Of a DNA stretch of 64,000 bases, positions 45,554-58,590 are shown piece by piece; the stretch's first letter is position 1, and each line of letters begins with the position of its first letter. Origin of the DNA: Flabesymbios commensalis (taxonomy: Eukaryota; Annelida; Polychaeta; Terebellida; Flabelligeridae); contig OZ024902.1 in NCBI GenBank assembly GCA_964017125.1, positions 38,553,836 to 38,617,835 on the forward strand. Direction: 5' to 3'. The notes beneath the pieces were generated by a model. It did not search any database, had not been told where the DNA came from, and saw nothing but the letters and a program-made list of their open reading frames with translations. The position numbers and the translations under genes are program-made.

Positions 45554-47109
45554 CATCCAGTAATAACGTGATGATCAGTCCTGATCATTTCTGCTGGTTT
45601 TTAGCTATCCTCACACCTGAGTACTGATGGTGACAGACCTTGGTATTGAAGGGTTGTATGTGGCACATTATAAAATGGCAGATACATTTAATACTAATAT
45701 CACAAATAATTAGCTCCAACGGGATGAAACAGCTGGTTTCTTTACAGTGTGGATCTATCTTCAGGTAACAATAAATTGTCTTTTCAAGATTTATGATTAA
45801 ACCAAAACATCATACTTTCCGGCATCTGATTAAAAAACAGATTTTTCTCCCTGGTAAAAAGTACTGCATAATAAATGTAGCTATACGATAATGAAATAAT
45901 TAATTTGGCTCTCGCTGTTTAATCGGCACGTCATCTTTTGTTAATGTCAACCTAATTATATTTGATTCCCAGCTAAGATATTTAATTGTACCTCTTTATT
46001 CGCGTAAATCTCTCAAATGATGTAATAATTATTAATCGCATAGCCAATGTAATCATACAACATAAAAATATCAGACTAAGGCCCCTATCTCGGCATTGCT
46101 TAAATGTAGATTTTTTAATGATAATATTCCACATTATATCATTGATAATCATATAATTTATTTATTTGGAATATTCCATGATTTCAAACTAAATTTTGTG
46201 TGAACAAAGTTTATTCGGGTAAAACATACAGCTACAAATCCATGAGATATAACCTGTCGTGTGTTTCTATTTAACCCTTCAGGCCCTCACAATGCATTAA
46301 AGCATCATTTTACATTCTTGAAAACATACTTTTTTTCCCTAAAACTGGGGGTCTTGGTTTAAATATTCCCATGAAACTGATTGACCACTACATGACAATT
46401 TTCTGTAATTTTCACCCAATTCAAATAATCTTCATCCACTACAAGTCGATAATTGCGACAGCGATCCGCGGTGGATGTCGATGACAATGGTAAATTCAGG
46501 CTTGAAAGTGTTAAACAAAATTTAAATTACTAGCAACGGCGAAATCATATTTGGCGACAAATATCTATATATATTTACGTCGAACAGTTTTAGGGACACG
46601 TGTTATCTTGGTGTGGAAAGGTCGTATTTTACACTCAAAGTGGCAAATACTACCCTTGATTACCCAGTGGAGATATCCAGCTGGCAAAATAACGTTAAAT
46701 CAACATTGTTTCCATGTCACCAGCTGACGTACATGGTTGTGTGGGTTGGCTGCATCTAACAATCAAGGTAGCCTGGATTCCAAAATGACAATTATATTTT
46801 TTAATGACCAAAACAGGTGAAACACAGAAAGATTTAAAAATGTTAGATATCTGGGCTCTTAGTGGTTGGCTGTGATTGGACAGCATCACCTTGGCTAAAT
46901 TTGAAGCTCATTCTGTATTGGCCAATGATTACATATTATGTATGCAAAAGAGCTAACTAAGACATTTATGAAGATTTCAAATCGAAAAAAAACCATTGAT
47001 CTCTTGGTTTACATAACAAACATTTCAGCGTTTTAAGGGTTAATGGAAACAAGTTTCAGACTATAGTCGCGATATACTCTAATAGAGGACAGAAAGTAAC
47101 GCAAAACTG
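45554..47109. other. Unassigned AT-rich interval apart from the MITE at 46271..46514
   Basis: No coding evidence. A possible TTAA-type end remnant (TTTTAAGGGTTAA) lies at about 47031..47043. Confidence 0.4.
46271..46514. mobile_element. PiggyBac-like MITE bordered by TTAA, second type (244 bp)
   Basis: TTAACCCTTCAGGCC at the left and its relaxed inverse GGCTTGAAAGTGTTAA at the right. The TTAA borders and length resemble 45305..45553, while the inner sequence differs. Confidence 0.65.
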
Positions 47110-48062
<953 letters not shown>

Positions 48063-48125
48063 AATTTTTTTCTGGGAGCCATCCATTCATGTATCAATTC
48101 GAGCACTTAGTGTGGGGGTGTGTGT

Positions 48126-51100
48126 AATGCCGTTGGATTTTCTTGTTAATTTATCACACAATACATTAAAATTTTCAGCGGATTGCATAGAATCAGAAAA
48201 CATAGGGTGTCAATTTTTCTTTTTAGTTTTAGTGACACTTTCAGTCCCATGGAAAAAGGGGTGAAACACAGCATTTTTATACTAACGTAACAGCCAAAAT
48301 TATATTTGATGCACATCAGATATCAATGTAATAATCCAAATTATAGATAATATTACACACAATGTTCAGAAGAGGACGCAGATATGAAACAATATTATTT
48401 TTAGCTGAAGTGAGACTTTCGGCTCAATAAGTAAAAAATAAAAACAAATGATTTTCACACCACCATAACACCCTTAATACTGCAATTTTTCTCAAGCGAA
48501 ATACAAAACAAATTGTTTGTAAGAATGGGTGGCGATATTTCATTTAAAAAATCAGTTTCAGTGAAAACATCATTTTTATACCTACGCAAGATGCACACCA
48601 GGTTGTCATGTAATGTAGAACATTTGAGATAATATTACACATAATGTTCAGAAGAGCACGCATAATTAATAAAAAAAACATTTTTAGATTTAATGACACT
48701 TTAAGATCAATAATTAAAAAATAAAAACACATGATTTTCATACCACCGTAACACCCTTGATACCATCTATTTTCAAGTGAAATATAAAACATAATATATA
48801 AAACATTAAAAATAATACTATCTATTTTCAAGTGAAATATAAAACATAATATAGAACATTAAAAATAATACTATCTATTTTCAAGTGAAATATAAAATAT
48901 AATATAGAACATTAATAATGTTACACAAACTGTTCAGAAGAGCTCGCATAATAAAAAAATATTCTTTAAAGATCTAGTGACACTTGAGGCTCAATAAATG
49001 AAAAATAATAAAAACACATAGATTTACACACCACCGTAACACCCTTAATATTATCCAATTTCCAATGAAATATAAAACCAATAATTTATCAATTGGCAAG
49101 TATTCATTTCTGTTCTAGTGACACTTTGAATTCAATAAGTTACAAATTAAAATCCAATCATTTTTACAGCAAGCAGCGCCATTAATTTTACTTAATTCAC
49201 ATCCAACAGTCATGTATGTTGTAACATACCATATTAAAGGGAAATTAAAGGTGGTGATGGACTGTATCTGAGACAATGTTAATTATTGACAGTATTTAGC
49301 CAAGATAACTGATGATTGATGACCATATACATCATGCCATCATATTAGATGGATAGATGGAATTACAGTAGTAGTGTAGATGAGTTAACAGGTCATCTTA
49401 TAGAAACAATGGCAGTCTTGGCAAAGAAGAGGAACTAGTCATGCTGTAGTTATGACATGAAATATTCAACTAATTTGAAAGTGTATTAGAAAACATTTCC
49501 GGGAGAATAGATACGTTGATATTACATCTTGCTCATAAATGTTTCGACACAATTAAACCAAAACATTCGTCTTTCTATCATGGAAGGTGCTAAATCTAGC
49601 GGCATAGATGCGAGTCTGTTATGAAGTAATCAAGAGGAAGCAGATACACTCCTAATCTCCCATGCCTTACATGTTTTTTTTTCAATTTGCTGGTAAAATC
49701 ACCATCATGACATTGTTTAATTATTGCCCTGCACAAATATCCATTGTTGAGACGTAAAGACTTCCTACGATTAGGCGCAAGACACAAGAGGGGAGGTGTT
49801 TATATTGAGCCAATATACATAATCCTGTCATGGTGGATGCCCTAATTGGTTTCCATGTTTTACAGGATAATATTCAAATAATTGTCAAGTATATAGTAAA
49901 GGTGGAATGACTTGTTGGAAAATAATACAAAAGGCTGGACCAAATATTGTGTATCCACCGGAAAAAGCTGATATGTTGGTCTTCAAAATTGTACATGTTT
50001 ATTTGTTCAGTTCAGCTGGGCAACAACGAAGCTACGTTTGCAAATGTTCAAGAAGAACGAATCTGCCCCTGAACAGCTGCCTCCAACCAAAGCAATAATA
50101 GAGTATACGTGTTGATGCGATGTAAGCAGGTGCACTGGTGGCACATGTTCGTGCAGGGCTTATCGTCCACCGAGATGTGTAATAATGTGATGTTGACACA
50201 GACAATTGTGATAACTTTCTGAATTAAGTTGATACACTCTTAATGCCCTGGCGATATTGACTCTACGGAAACGACAGAAGAAGCGTAGTTGTCCATTAGC
50301 TTGTTCATTATAATGTTCTTAGACGAAGTAGTGTGCATTATAATAGTCATTATTCGCCACATGTGTGTGATAATACATTGTATATCTAGTCAAAGTTACC
50401 AAGGACAACATGTAACCCAATAACTTCAATTTGCTAATTACTACAGTAAAATAAAAAAACTGGTCACCAGGTCAGTTGTTGCATTTTTCATTCCATAAAA
50501 GTAATAATTGTTTTTATTTTCTCAAGGGGTGATGTAATATACCGTGTGACTACAGGATGTGCATTAAATCTCATCTCTGGTGTTTTAATTTATTTATTTA
50601 TGAAGTGTCACTCAAAATGAAAACCGACACACATTTTTATGATTATGTATGACCTTTTCGTAAATTTTTCGTTACCTTCATATAGAAATAATGGTATTTT
50701 AATTTAATACTTCTCGAGCGGAAAGTGTCACTGAAACCATAAAAAATTACCTATTTTTTCATTATATTGTGGACTTCTGAACATTTTGTTTCATATTTCT
50801 GATACATGTATATTTTTTTAATACAGAAACGACATTAAAAATAGCAAACATCACATTTTTTGTGTTATGTTTGATGTAGAATTGATTGCCCTTTAATTTT
50901 ATATTTATTGAACTTTATGTCTCAATAATGAATAATAACTGACCCGTCATTTTTCATGATTATGAGTACTCTCTTCCGAACACTTTCAGTTGTATTCCTT
51001 TGTATAGCATCTTATATCATAAGATCATAGTTCTACTTTGTGAACAAAGTATACTAATAATGTCAGTACATGTACGTTGCTGTGAAAAATTACGGTATTT

Positions 51101-51894
51101 TAATTTGTCACCCATTGAACTTAAAGTGTCACTAAGACTAAATAATCGCCACCCAATCTTTTAAACAACGTGTTTTATATATCACTTGAAGTAGATAGTA
51201 TTAAGGGTGGTAGGGTGGTGTGGAAATCATGTGTTTTTATTTTTTTAATTATTGATCTTAAAGTGTCACTAAATCTAATAATATTTTGTGTGAAAATCAT
51301 GTATTTTATTATTTTTTACTTATTGCGCCTAAATTAGTGTCACTGAATCTAAAAATATTATTGTTTTATTCTGCGTGCTCTTCTGAACAGTGTGCATAAC
51401 ATTATCTTTAATGTGCTATAACATATGATTATCTGATGTGCATGGAATTATAATTATGTATGTTACGTTGATGTAAAAATGACGTTGTTTTTCTATTGGA
51501 CTTGAAGTGTCACTAACACTAAAAAAATTAACATGAATTATTGCCACCTGATCTTCCAAACATTTTATATATACTATAAGGCTGTTACAGTAGTGTGAAA
51601 ATCATGTGTTTATTTATTTATTATTGAGCTTAAAGTGTCACTATATCTGATTTTTTTTAGTTGTGTTCTGAGCACTGTATGTAATATCGTTTCTAATGTT
51701 CTATATTACCATGAGTACATGTTACATGACTATCTGATGTGCAGAAATATAATTATTTGGGTTAAACTGGTGGGACTTAAAGTGTCACTAAAACTACGAA
51801 GAAAAATTGAAACCCTAATTTTTCTGATTCAGATTTTTCTACTGAACATTTTGGTATATCGCGTGATAAATTAACATTAAAATCCCACGGACTT
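48126..51894. mobile_element. Foldback-like DNA element 2, arms made of AGTGTCACT-bearing subrepeats
   Basis: The left end (48126, CCGTTGGATTTT...GTTAATTTATCAC) is the inverse of the right end (GTGATAAATTAAC...AAAATCCCACGG, ending 51894). Both arms continue with GTGTCAATTTTTCTT / AAGAAAAATTGAAACCC and TTTTAGTGACACTTT / AAAGTGTCACTAAAA. Each arm of about 1.0 to 1.3 kb carries several imperfect units of about 300 bp with AATGTTCAGAAGAG and AAAAACACATGATTTTCA. The left arm also has three tandem units of about 53 to 60 bp (48767..48915). The centre (about 49180..50560) has no recognisable transposase. It abuts the tetranucleotide block on the left. Confidence 0.75.
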
Positions 51895-52395
51895 CTGTTT
51901 AGCTACATATGCCCCTACACTATACTGTACGCCTTTTAAAAACCCGCCAGACAGATGATTGCGACCTATACGTTTTATCATCTGTATGGCGGTGAAATCT
52001 AAAGGCAAAACCAGTCGGACTTGTATATTTTCTAGAACCACGAATATCCTTTCTCTTTGACTGCTTTCCCTTGAAAATATCACCACCAGTATAACACAGC
52101 ATGTTATCTATAGCAAACCATACACTGTTTTTGTCTGCCCAACAGATCCAAATTTTGTAATCAGCTCACGGCTGGATAAAAAAGAAATCACCTCGGGCTG
52201 ATACAGCTGTTTTACTTTCAAATCCAATTAAGAGCGGATACGACAAATCTTTCACCTGACTGTTGTAGTCCATCCCCCCTTTGTTGGTTACACAGTTCTG
52301 CTATTTGGGACCCTTTCTCTGCGTGTGCTGTATCGGCCAGTGTTACGCCAGGACAGCATGTCCGGTACACGGCACCCCACTTTCAGACTGCCCTG
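51895..52395. other. Unassigned spacer right of foldback element 2
   Basis: Mixed sequence without a supported exon or repeat that I recognise. Confidence 0.4.
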
Positions 52396-52450
52396 TGAAC
52401 ACAAAACACTCGCATAATATTTGTACAATGTTGGACCAACGTCGAGGTGT
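52396..52450. mobile_element. Palindromic MITE, left half only
   Basis: GAACACAAAACACTCGCATAA and TTGTACAATGTTGGACC lead into CCAACGTCGAGG, where the match stops in mid-core. Confidence 0.65.
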
Positions 52451-52937
52451 CGGGTGGTGCTCACGCTTTCAGAAAATGCTCACACCTGTGTGGACTAGCA
52501 TATGCCAAGTCATTAGGTTTTTGTCAACTACATGGGGTCACCTGCATGGCTTTTATGTGGTGTCTAACTTTCTTTCAGATGGACTGTGAGACAGACAGAG
52601 GTAGGCACGGAGGCGGAGATATCATCTTGGTCAGATCCACCGATGCCTTGTTAGTAATTAGTCTCACAGACACACCACGCTCATTGTGACAGTGTTCACA
52701 GAGGCATTCAGAAACCAATGATTCCGTCTTGTCCGAGTTTCTTCCGAGCAGGACTCGACATAAGACAAAACTAGGGTTTCCCATCCCGCAGCATAAAGGT
52801 TGATAGCTAATAGATGTAGTGTCAATGGATTTTGTAATTACATAATGGTAATAAACATGATAATGGCTCTGACCTCCCATGTGATTTATATTTGCCATTG
52901 CAGAAATATTTTCGATCATAATCTGTAGGGCTTTGCG

Positions 52938-53205
52938 GTATTTGGGACACATGGAATATTTGGGACACATGAAGCATTCGGGACACATGGGACATTTGGG
53001 GCATTTGGGACACATGATACATTTGGGACACATGGGACATTTGGGCCACATGGGACATTTATGTCATTTCAGACACATGGTACATTTGGTACACATGGAA
53101 TAATTGGGACATTTAGGACACATTGGACATTTGGTACACTTGGGACATTTAGGACACTTGGGCAAATTGGCCATTTGAGACACATGAGACATTTGGGACT
53201 CATGT
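52938..53205. repeat. Minisatellite of GGGACACATGGGACATTTG-type units
   Basis: Irregular repeats of about 10 to 12 bases (TGGGACACA, TGGGACATT) over roughly 270 bp. Read in one minus-strand frame it gives a CPKCPMCPKC pattern, which explains a 158-codon frame there; I do not take that as a protein. Confidence 0.85.
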
Positions 53206-53414
53206 GCCATTTATAAATTATAAATATACTGTAATTATAAATGTTATTTTTCTTATAAAATGAAGCATCTCAAAGGTTTCAGCTGTCCATAATGTTGGCT
53301 CAAAGCTGGGTCCGTCATTAATGCATTATTGGATAAATACTGGGCACAAAAAGCAACGCAACAAAAACGTGGTTATATATTTGGACCAATATTGTTTATA
53401 GTCTGGTCAGGTTT

Positions 53415-53702
53415 CAAAAAATAAAATGTTTCTTCCCTGCCCACTTGTAATGATTCGGTATTTTAGGGCGCCTTGGTGTCCTACACTCCTGATATTTTGT
53501 AGGCCAACTCCGCCTGAGGTGTTTCCAAAATGATGTTCAGTGTATTGTGTCCAAGAGGTGGCGTGTCCGGCCACAATGGCTCGAATTTCGAATTCTGTAT
53601 CTGGAAGCAGTTACATCTGATTCATCTCACCATCCTCAGGATGTTCTCCTGGTCCACTTTAGCTTGTACGTACATAAATGTGGTCTAAAGTCCCATTCAT
53701 TC
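53415..53702 (+). mobile_element. Composite SINE, old and degenerate, copy 4
   Basis: AAAATGTTTCTTCCCTGCCC, then an interrupted second module (CCAAGAGGTGGCGTG, CTCGAATTTCGAATTCTG) and the tail CACCATCCTCAGGATGTTCT to ATTCATTCG. There is an inserted stretch of about 70 bases near 53470..53540. Confidence 0.75.
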
Positions 53703-53974
53703 GTGTCAACCCACATATACAGACTACACGAACACAGCAATCGCACTGCAAATAATAAAACGCTGGTGTGAGTTTGGTAATAAGCAATTCTAGCGCAATA
53801 TTACCACAGCACGTAATAATATCTGGAGTCTGGAGACCGTACATGTCAGGGGATTAGGACGGTGTAGTATGGATCAAGCCACCTGCAGATGGCCACCGTG
53901 TCTGAATTCAATGCCACCTGCAATCTCTGATTTAAAAGAAATGTGACAGGGTTAGTTTCTGAAAAGACCAGATC

Positions 53975-54055
53975 TGACAAAGGCAAACTACGGTAGCTGC
54001 TTACTTGAAGCATACTCAGCTACCTGGTTAATGATGTTTGCCTTCTGCGCGGCAG
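53975..54055. repeat. Diverged hairpin in copy C, partner of 14521..14591
   Basis: AAGGCAAACTACGGTAGCTG pairs loosely with CAGCTACCTGG...TTTGCCTT, with an inner GCTTACTTGAAGC. It keeps a hairpin shape although the bases have changed. Confidence 0.5.
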
Positions 54056-55918
54056 AGATGGAGAGAGAGAAAAGTTTATCAATAAATATGTAAAACATAT
54101 ACAATGCAATACGTGTTTGTGAGTTTTTCTAACTTTGTTATGTCCTCTTCTAGTTAATTGTATTTATAACCCACCATACGGAGCTGACATTGAGTTGAAA
54201 ATAAATATATTTTGAAAATGAATGACGACGGGTCAGATCGGACCCCGTGCAAGGCATCCAAGCCAGAAGACACGACGAAGAAGACGTTCGATATAGTATC
54301 TGAATCTGGCTGGCCCTTCACCCGGGCTTTCCGAATTGAAATAGGAATCACACGTGACCAATGGCATCTGGTCTCATAATATTACCTCAAAACTGACTGA
54401 TCAATGTTACTCTTTCTTCATTTGTTAGCTGATATTGTTAAATTTAGCTCTTAAATGTGGTGCTCGGTATAATGTATTACTTAATCAGCTTCGTGAGTGC
54501 AGAGTTGCCGCAACCTCAACTAGATGTTTTGTAGCTAAAGCAACATGATTTCAGATTGGCAAAGCGCTCCTACAACGTTGAAGAATCTGCCGTCAATTTG
54601 ACTGGTTTGTGACGAGGGAAGTGCAGGAATAGCGGCCTCCCAATCGCCAAGGAAATTACCTCACAGAAGTGTTGGTCGGATCACCCCGCTCAGGGCCTTA
54701 ACAGCCCGTTCTCATCTGTTTATGACCAACTAAAGAAAGGCGACGGATCAACGTTACTCTGGCGTTTACGACACCTGAACCACTGTGTTTATGTTACCGC
54801 AAACATAATAGAACCCAGGTTACCGGGATCATAGATCAGCGAAGAAGAAACGCTGAAGGGGCATATTAAATATCGTGTTAGGCCTATATAGTTGACAGAA
54901 GTAGTGGATATATGCCCTGTATAAATGTATCCGATATTTTAACAAAAAACTTCGTTTCCAATAAAGTACAAATTCAAGGGCACAAAAGTATAAGGAGGGG
55001 CAGCTTCTCCTATATACACATGCATGCTATTGAAACCTAAACTTACTAAGCGGACTATAGTCGCTTTGTTAGCCCATCACATCACTGATATTGGGAATGA
55101 AATTGCTGTTTAAACTTCAAGATTTGCAAATATTTGGTATCATATTAAGCAAATATGAGTATTTTTCACCCACTTAAACTTCAAGTTGGTGAAAATGTAA
55201 ATAATTTAGTTTAGCGGTATAAGGACTAATACAAGAAGATACACACTAAAGCCGTTTTGTGAGCCGCACAAACGGTTTTCAAGCTAAATTCAGAATGATA
55301 AAAATGTACGGTCACTTTCCGTTTTCATCATGTGTCTGGGAAACAAATACGTTTATAATTAATGGAGCAGGAAAAGCTGTCTTTTATCTACATGTAATAA
55401 TATATTTAAAAATATTAATAAAAAATAACCTAATATTAGTGATAAAAAATCGTAGCGCTGTCGGACCGGAGTGGGAGGTTCGTCCTCTTCTTTCAGTTTT
55501 GAGTATTTAAAGAAACAAGATATTTCTTACCAGTTCGCATATAAGCTCATAAACCTAAATAATTATTATTTCTATTTTAGATTATATTAAATGGCCCCAC
55601 ATCAGTTGAGGCTGCCAACAAGTGTTGCGGAGGCGTCGGCGATGGGGACATGCATCCTAATTAGTCATTAATACAACGACAAGCCACATTTCCATTAAAA
55701 CTAAGATAAAAAGTCCAACGTGAATATTTTATTTATGTGCAGCAATAATAGATCACGGCCGAAAAACTCAAGTCCCAACAATCTGAAAGCTTTGACATTT
55801 GAATACTAATAGTTTCTCTAAAGATATGTATCGTGATATAATCTGTGTTGCCTGCCAGCTCCAGTTTATTTAACACCACCGGCCAGCCACAGTGATACTC
55901 TGTTCTTTTTACTCTCCA

Positions 55919-56036
55919 ATCCTGTGTCTGGAGGACAGTGTCATCTCAATCATCTCACCATCCTCAGGAGGTTCTCCTGGCCCAGTTTAGCCTGTATGTG
56001 CACAAAGGTGGCCTAAAGCCCGATTCATTTCATTTA
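55919..56036 (+). mobile_element. Composite SINE, strongly 5'-truncated, copy 5, with 11-bp target duplication
   Basis: TTTACTCTCCA at 55908..55918 and 56037..56047. Only the last 118 bases of the SINE are present (TCCTGTGTCTGGAGGACAG to CGATTCATTTCATTTA). Confidence 0.92.
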
Positions 56037-56171
56037 TTTACTCTCCACTCTGTAATATTCTGCTTGTGACAGCAGGTGGGTTGTTCAGCACGCCTTCAGT
56101 GTTAGTGGTGCTAGATTATTAATCTGCTGGTTCACTGGACGTCTTGGCGACGTGTTTCTCCAAGCACACAC

Positions 56172-56228
56172 CAGACGACGGCTCTAAGACGACGCTTGAC
56201 GTTGCCTCGTCTTAGAGCCGTCGTCTGC
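56172..56228. repeat. Hairpin in copy C, partner of 16908..16968
   Basis: A perfect stem CAGACGACGGCTCTAAGACG with its complement around a 14-nt loop. Confidence 0.7.
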
Positions 56229-56470
56229 TGCCAGGTGGTGCTGTCCGTGGGGATATCTGCCTTCAGGCATTCGTCTCCCACAGCCTCCCAGATGACATTC
56301 TGCTCATTATTGCTAATGCCAGGCTGATTACCTGTCCTCTCATTGGGCGGCTCCAAACTTCTTCAGAAGATTCATCACCAACTGAAAACACATCTCGGCT
56401 GATTCTACGTGTTTTTCGGAATAGCCAGATTTTCCGAAAGCCCAAACCCCCCCCCCCCCTCCCCCCCCCG

Positions 56471-57762
56471 AGCCTAAATTTGTGTGATCACGTCGTTTGC
56501 TAGATATCATTGCCTTCGAAATATAAAACGAGGAAGCACACAGTCTCCCAAGACCCAAATTTAAGGAAATGTTTTCTGAAGTCCTCACTGGTGATTATTC
56601 TACGCGGTTTCATGTTTTACAAATGAGGGACAAATGGAAAAAGCACTAATATTAGTCGGATATGAACATCTCCCATCAGCAATGCTTGACCGCGTGGTTG
56701 GACCTGTTGGTCTATGACCAAGTTTTCCTGTTTTAGTTTCTTAATTAATGAGGATGAGAAACAGTCGGTTGTACAATTTTATATGTGTGCACAACCAATT
56801 TATCAGCTTTTTAGTAAAAATCTTTGATAAGCAAAAAACTTTTTTTTTTGAAATATGGAATTGTGTCCAATGACCAGGGGTAATATGTGTGAAGCGCACA
56901 GAGCATTGTATGTGCGCTACATATTGAGAACTCACCATTATTATTATTTATTATTGAGATATAGGGGTGGGATTATTTTTTTGAAATTGTCTGGTGTTGT
57001 CTAGATAATTTTACAAATCACTAACCTAGTTGAAATGTTGTATTACTAATGTATGATAATTGAGCTAAAATTGACCAAGTTCTTAAATGTAACTCTACGC
57101 CGGCAGCCATCTTGTATGGCTACAAATGATCAATGATCATTCACACTGTCATTCTACCCATCTTCCACTATCAACAACATCAATAATTGGGGGGGGGGGG
57201 GTATTTGCGCTCAGTTGGTCTCATGACTGCTGGCGTATATGATTCCAGTTGTTTTGGCAATGACTTAAATCAGTCGAAAAATGAGCAGATATTTTAAAGA
57301 ACAATGGGGTCTGACATTGTTTTATTGGACGTTATACTCCACTCAGTTGAAGTATATATTTTTTTCAAACTCAATAGGCCTATAAAATTTACTTTACTGA
57401 TCTGCACTCACATGACCATAACCAGTAACATGAGCAAGCATTGAACATCACAAGTGAAATGTTTGTCTGCGACGTTGGACTAACATTAATCTACTATTGA
57501 TTCAACGTCATGTGTCTGATGGAAGCCTTGGTCCTGGACACGATAAATGTTCCGCTTTTATCATGATTATAACACAGTTACCAGGTTACGTACATACCTC
57601 CTTTTGACATTGATATGCTGACATCATGCTGACACCTGAACACATCTCTTTGTACATATTGTAGGTCATAAACTGCTGGCGTCCAGCAAATGTCACATGC
57701 AAATGTCATCTCAGTCTCATTACATTCCCAGTGCGTTGTAAATCCTGTCACCCCCCCCCCCC
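56471..57762. other. Mixed repeats without a gene, including a foldback-1 fragment
   Basis: Around 56880..56955 there is a SINE-like tail (GCGCTACATATTGAG then ATTATTATT). At about 57000..57115 a fragment of foldback element 1 (ACTAACCTAGTTGAAATG, GAGCTAAAATTGA, CGGCAGCCATCTTG). A G run lies at 57189..57200. No exon is supported. Confidence 0.5.
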
Positions 57763-57866
57763 ATAAAACACAAACTATTTGTATACCATTTGTACAATGT
57801 TGAACCAACGTCGAAGATTTTGGGCTGACGTTGTTAAAATGTTATGCAAATGTTGTGTGTTTGTTG
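57763..57866. mobile_element. Palindromic MITE, complete copy (104 bp)
   Basis: ATAAAACACAAACTATTTG at the left pairs with CAAATGTTGTGTGTTTGTTG at the right. The core is CCAACGTCGAAGATTTTGGG. The left edge abuts a C run. Confidence 0.75.
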
Positions 57867-58590
57867 TGCCATAGGGCGCCTCAAACAACATTACCGTGAC
57901 CCACATCACACCTGACCCTGAAAACTATGACAAGTCCAAAAAATCGTAAGCCAATAAGACACTAGTTTAAATAGTTATGGACGGCAAGTAGTCTTAAATA
58001 ATGATAAGTAGGTCATATATAATACAAAGGTATCCGCCATTATTTCAACTAAGATTGATTCTTAAACATGTTAAATCAGTCCTAGTTAATCCAAGTCTTT
58101 TTCATGTCAGCCAGCTGTTCATTTGTCAATACCGGTAATAAAACAATTGGAAACTTGACTTTATTTTATGCAATCTGAATGATTCCCTATCCCGACCAAT
58201 GAAACTGTTATATTTCTCACTTGGAAGTCAATCCTAGAATAATCTACATCCGTTGCCATTGTCTTGTCTTTGTGCCCGACTCCCCTCATAACTCCAACAT
58301 GTAGCGATTGGCAAATCAGCCTGTCATCTTTGATTGATAAAAAATAGCCTTTTGTTGTTATCATAATATACATACACGGTATTGACACCCTGAATATCAT
58401 TACACCTGATACATGTTTCTAGCTTCATTTGTTTCAAAATGACGAGGCATAGTGTTATAATCTGTAAATCATATGGCGGCCATCTTAATTTCATGCAAAT
58501 TAGCAATTTGTTATTATCATATGTATAAATACACGGTATTGAAATTTCTATCTTGAATATTTTGACTCCTTACATAATGTGTATCTTCGT

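Larger units (their letters stand above)
52400..56470 (-). repeat. Segmental repeat copy C, inverted, shortened
   Basis: Read on the minus strand from 56470 it follows copy B: 56470..56040 matches 16690..17090; 55910..55570 matches 17100..17545; 54870..54480 matches about 36350..37410; 54300..54230 matches 38240..38300; 54010..53820 matches 40430..40640; 52740..52640 matches 42330..42420. It has lost several blocks, and it lacks the Polinton near 55580. It carries its own insertions: SINEs and a minisatellite. Confidence 0.8.

Noticed and set aside
52575-53051. 158-codon minus-strand frame with repeated CPKCPMCPKC pattern, like a zinc-binding protein
   Set aside because: The pattern is produced by the GGGACACATGGGACATTT minisatellite; the frame has no conserved domain and continues into repeat copy C sequence that has no such frame in copies A or B.
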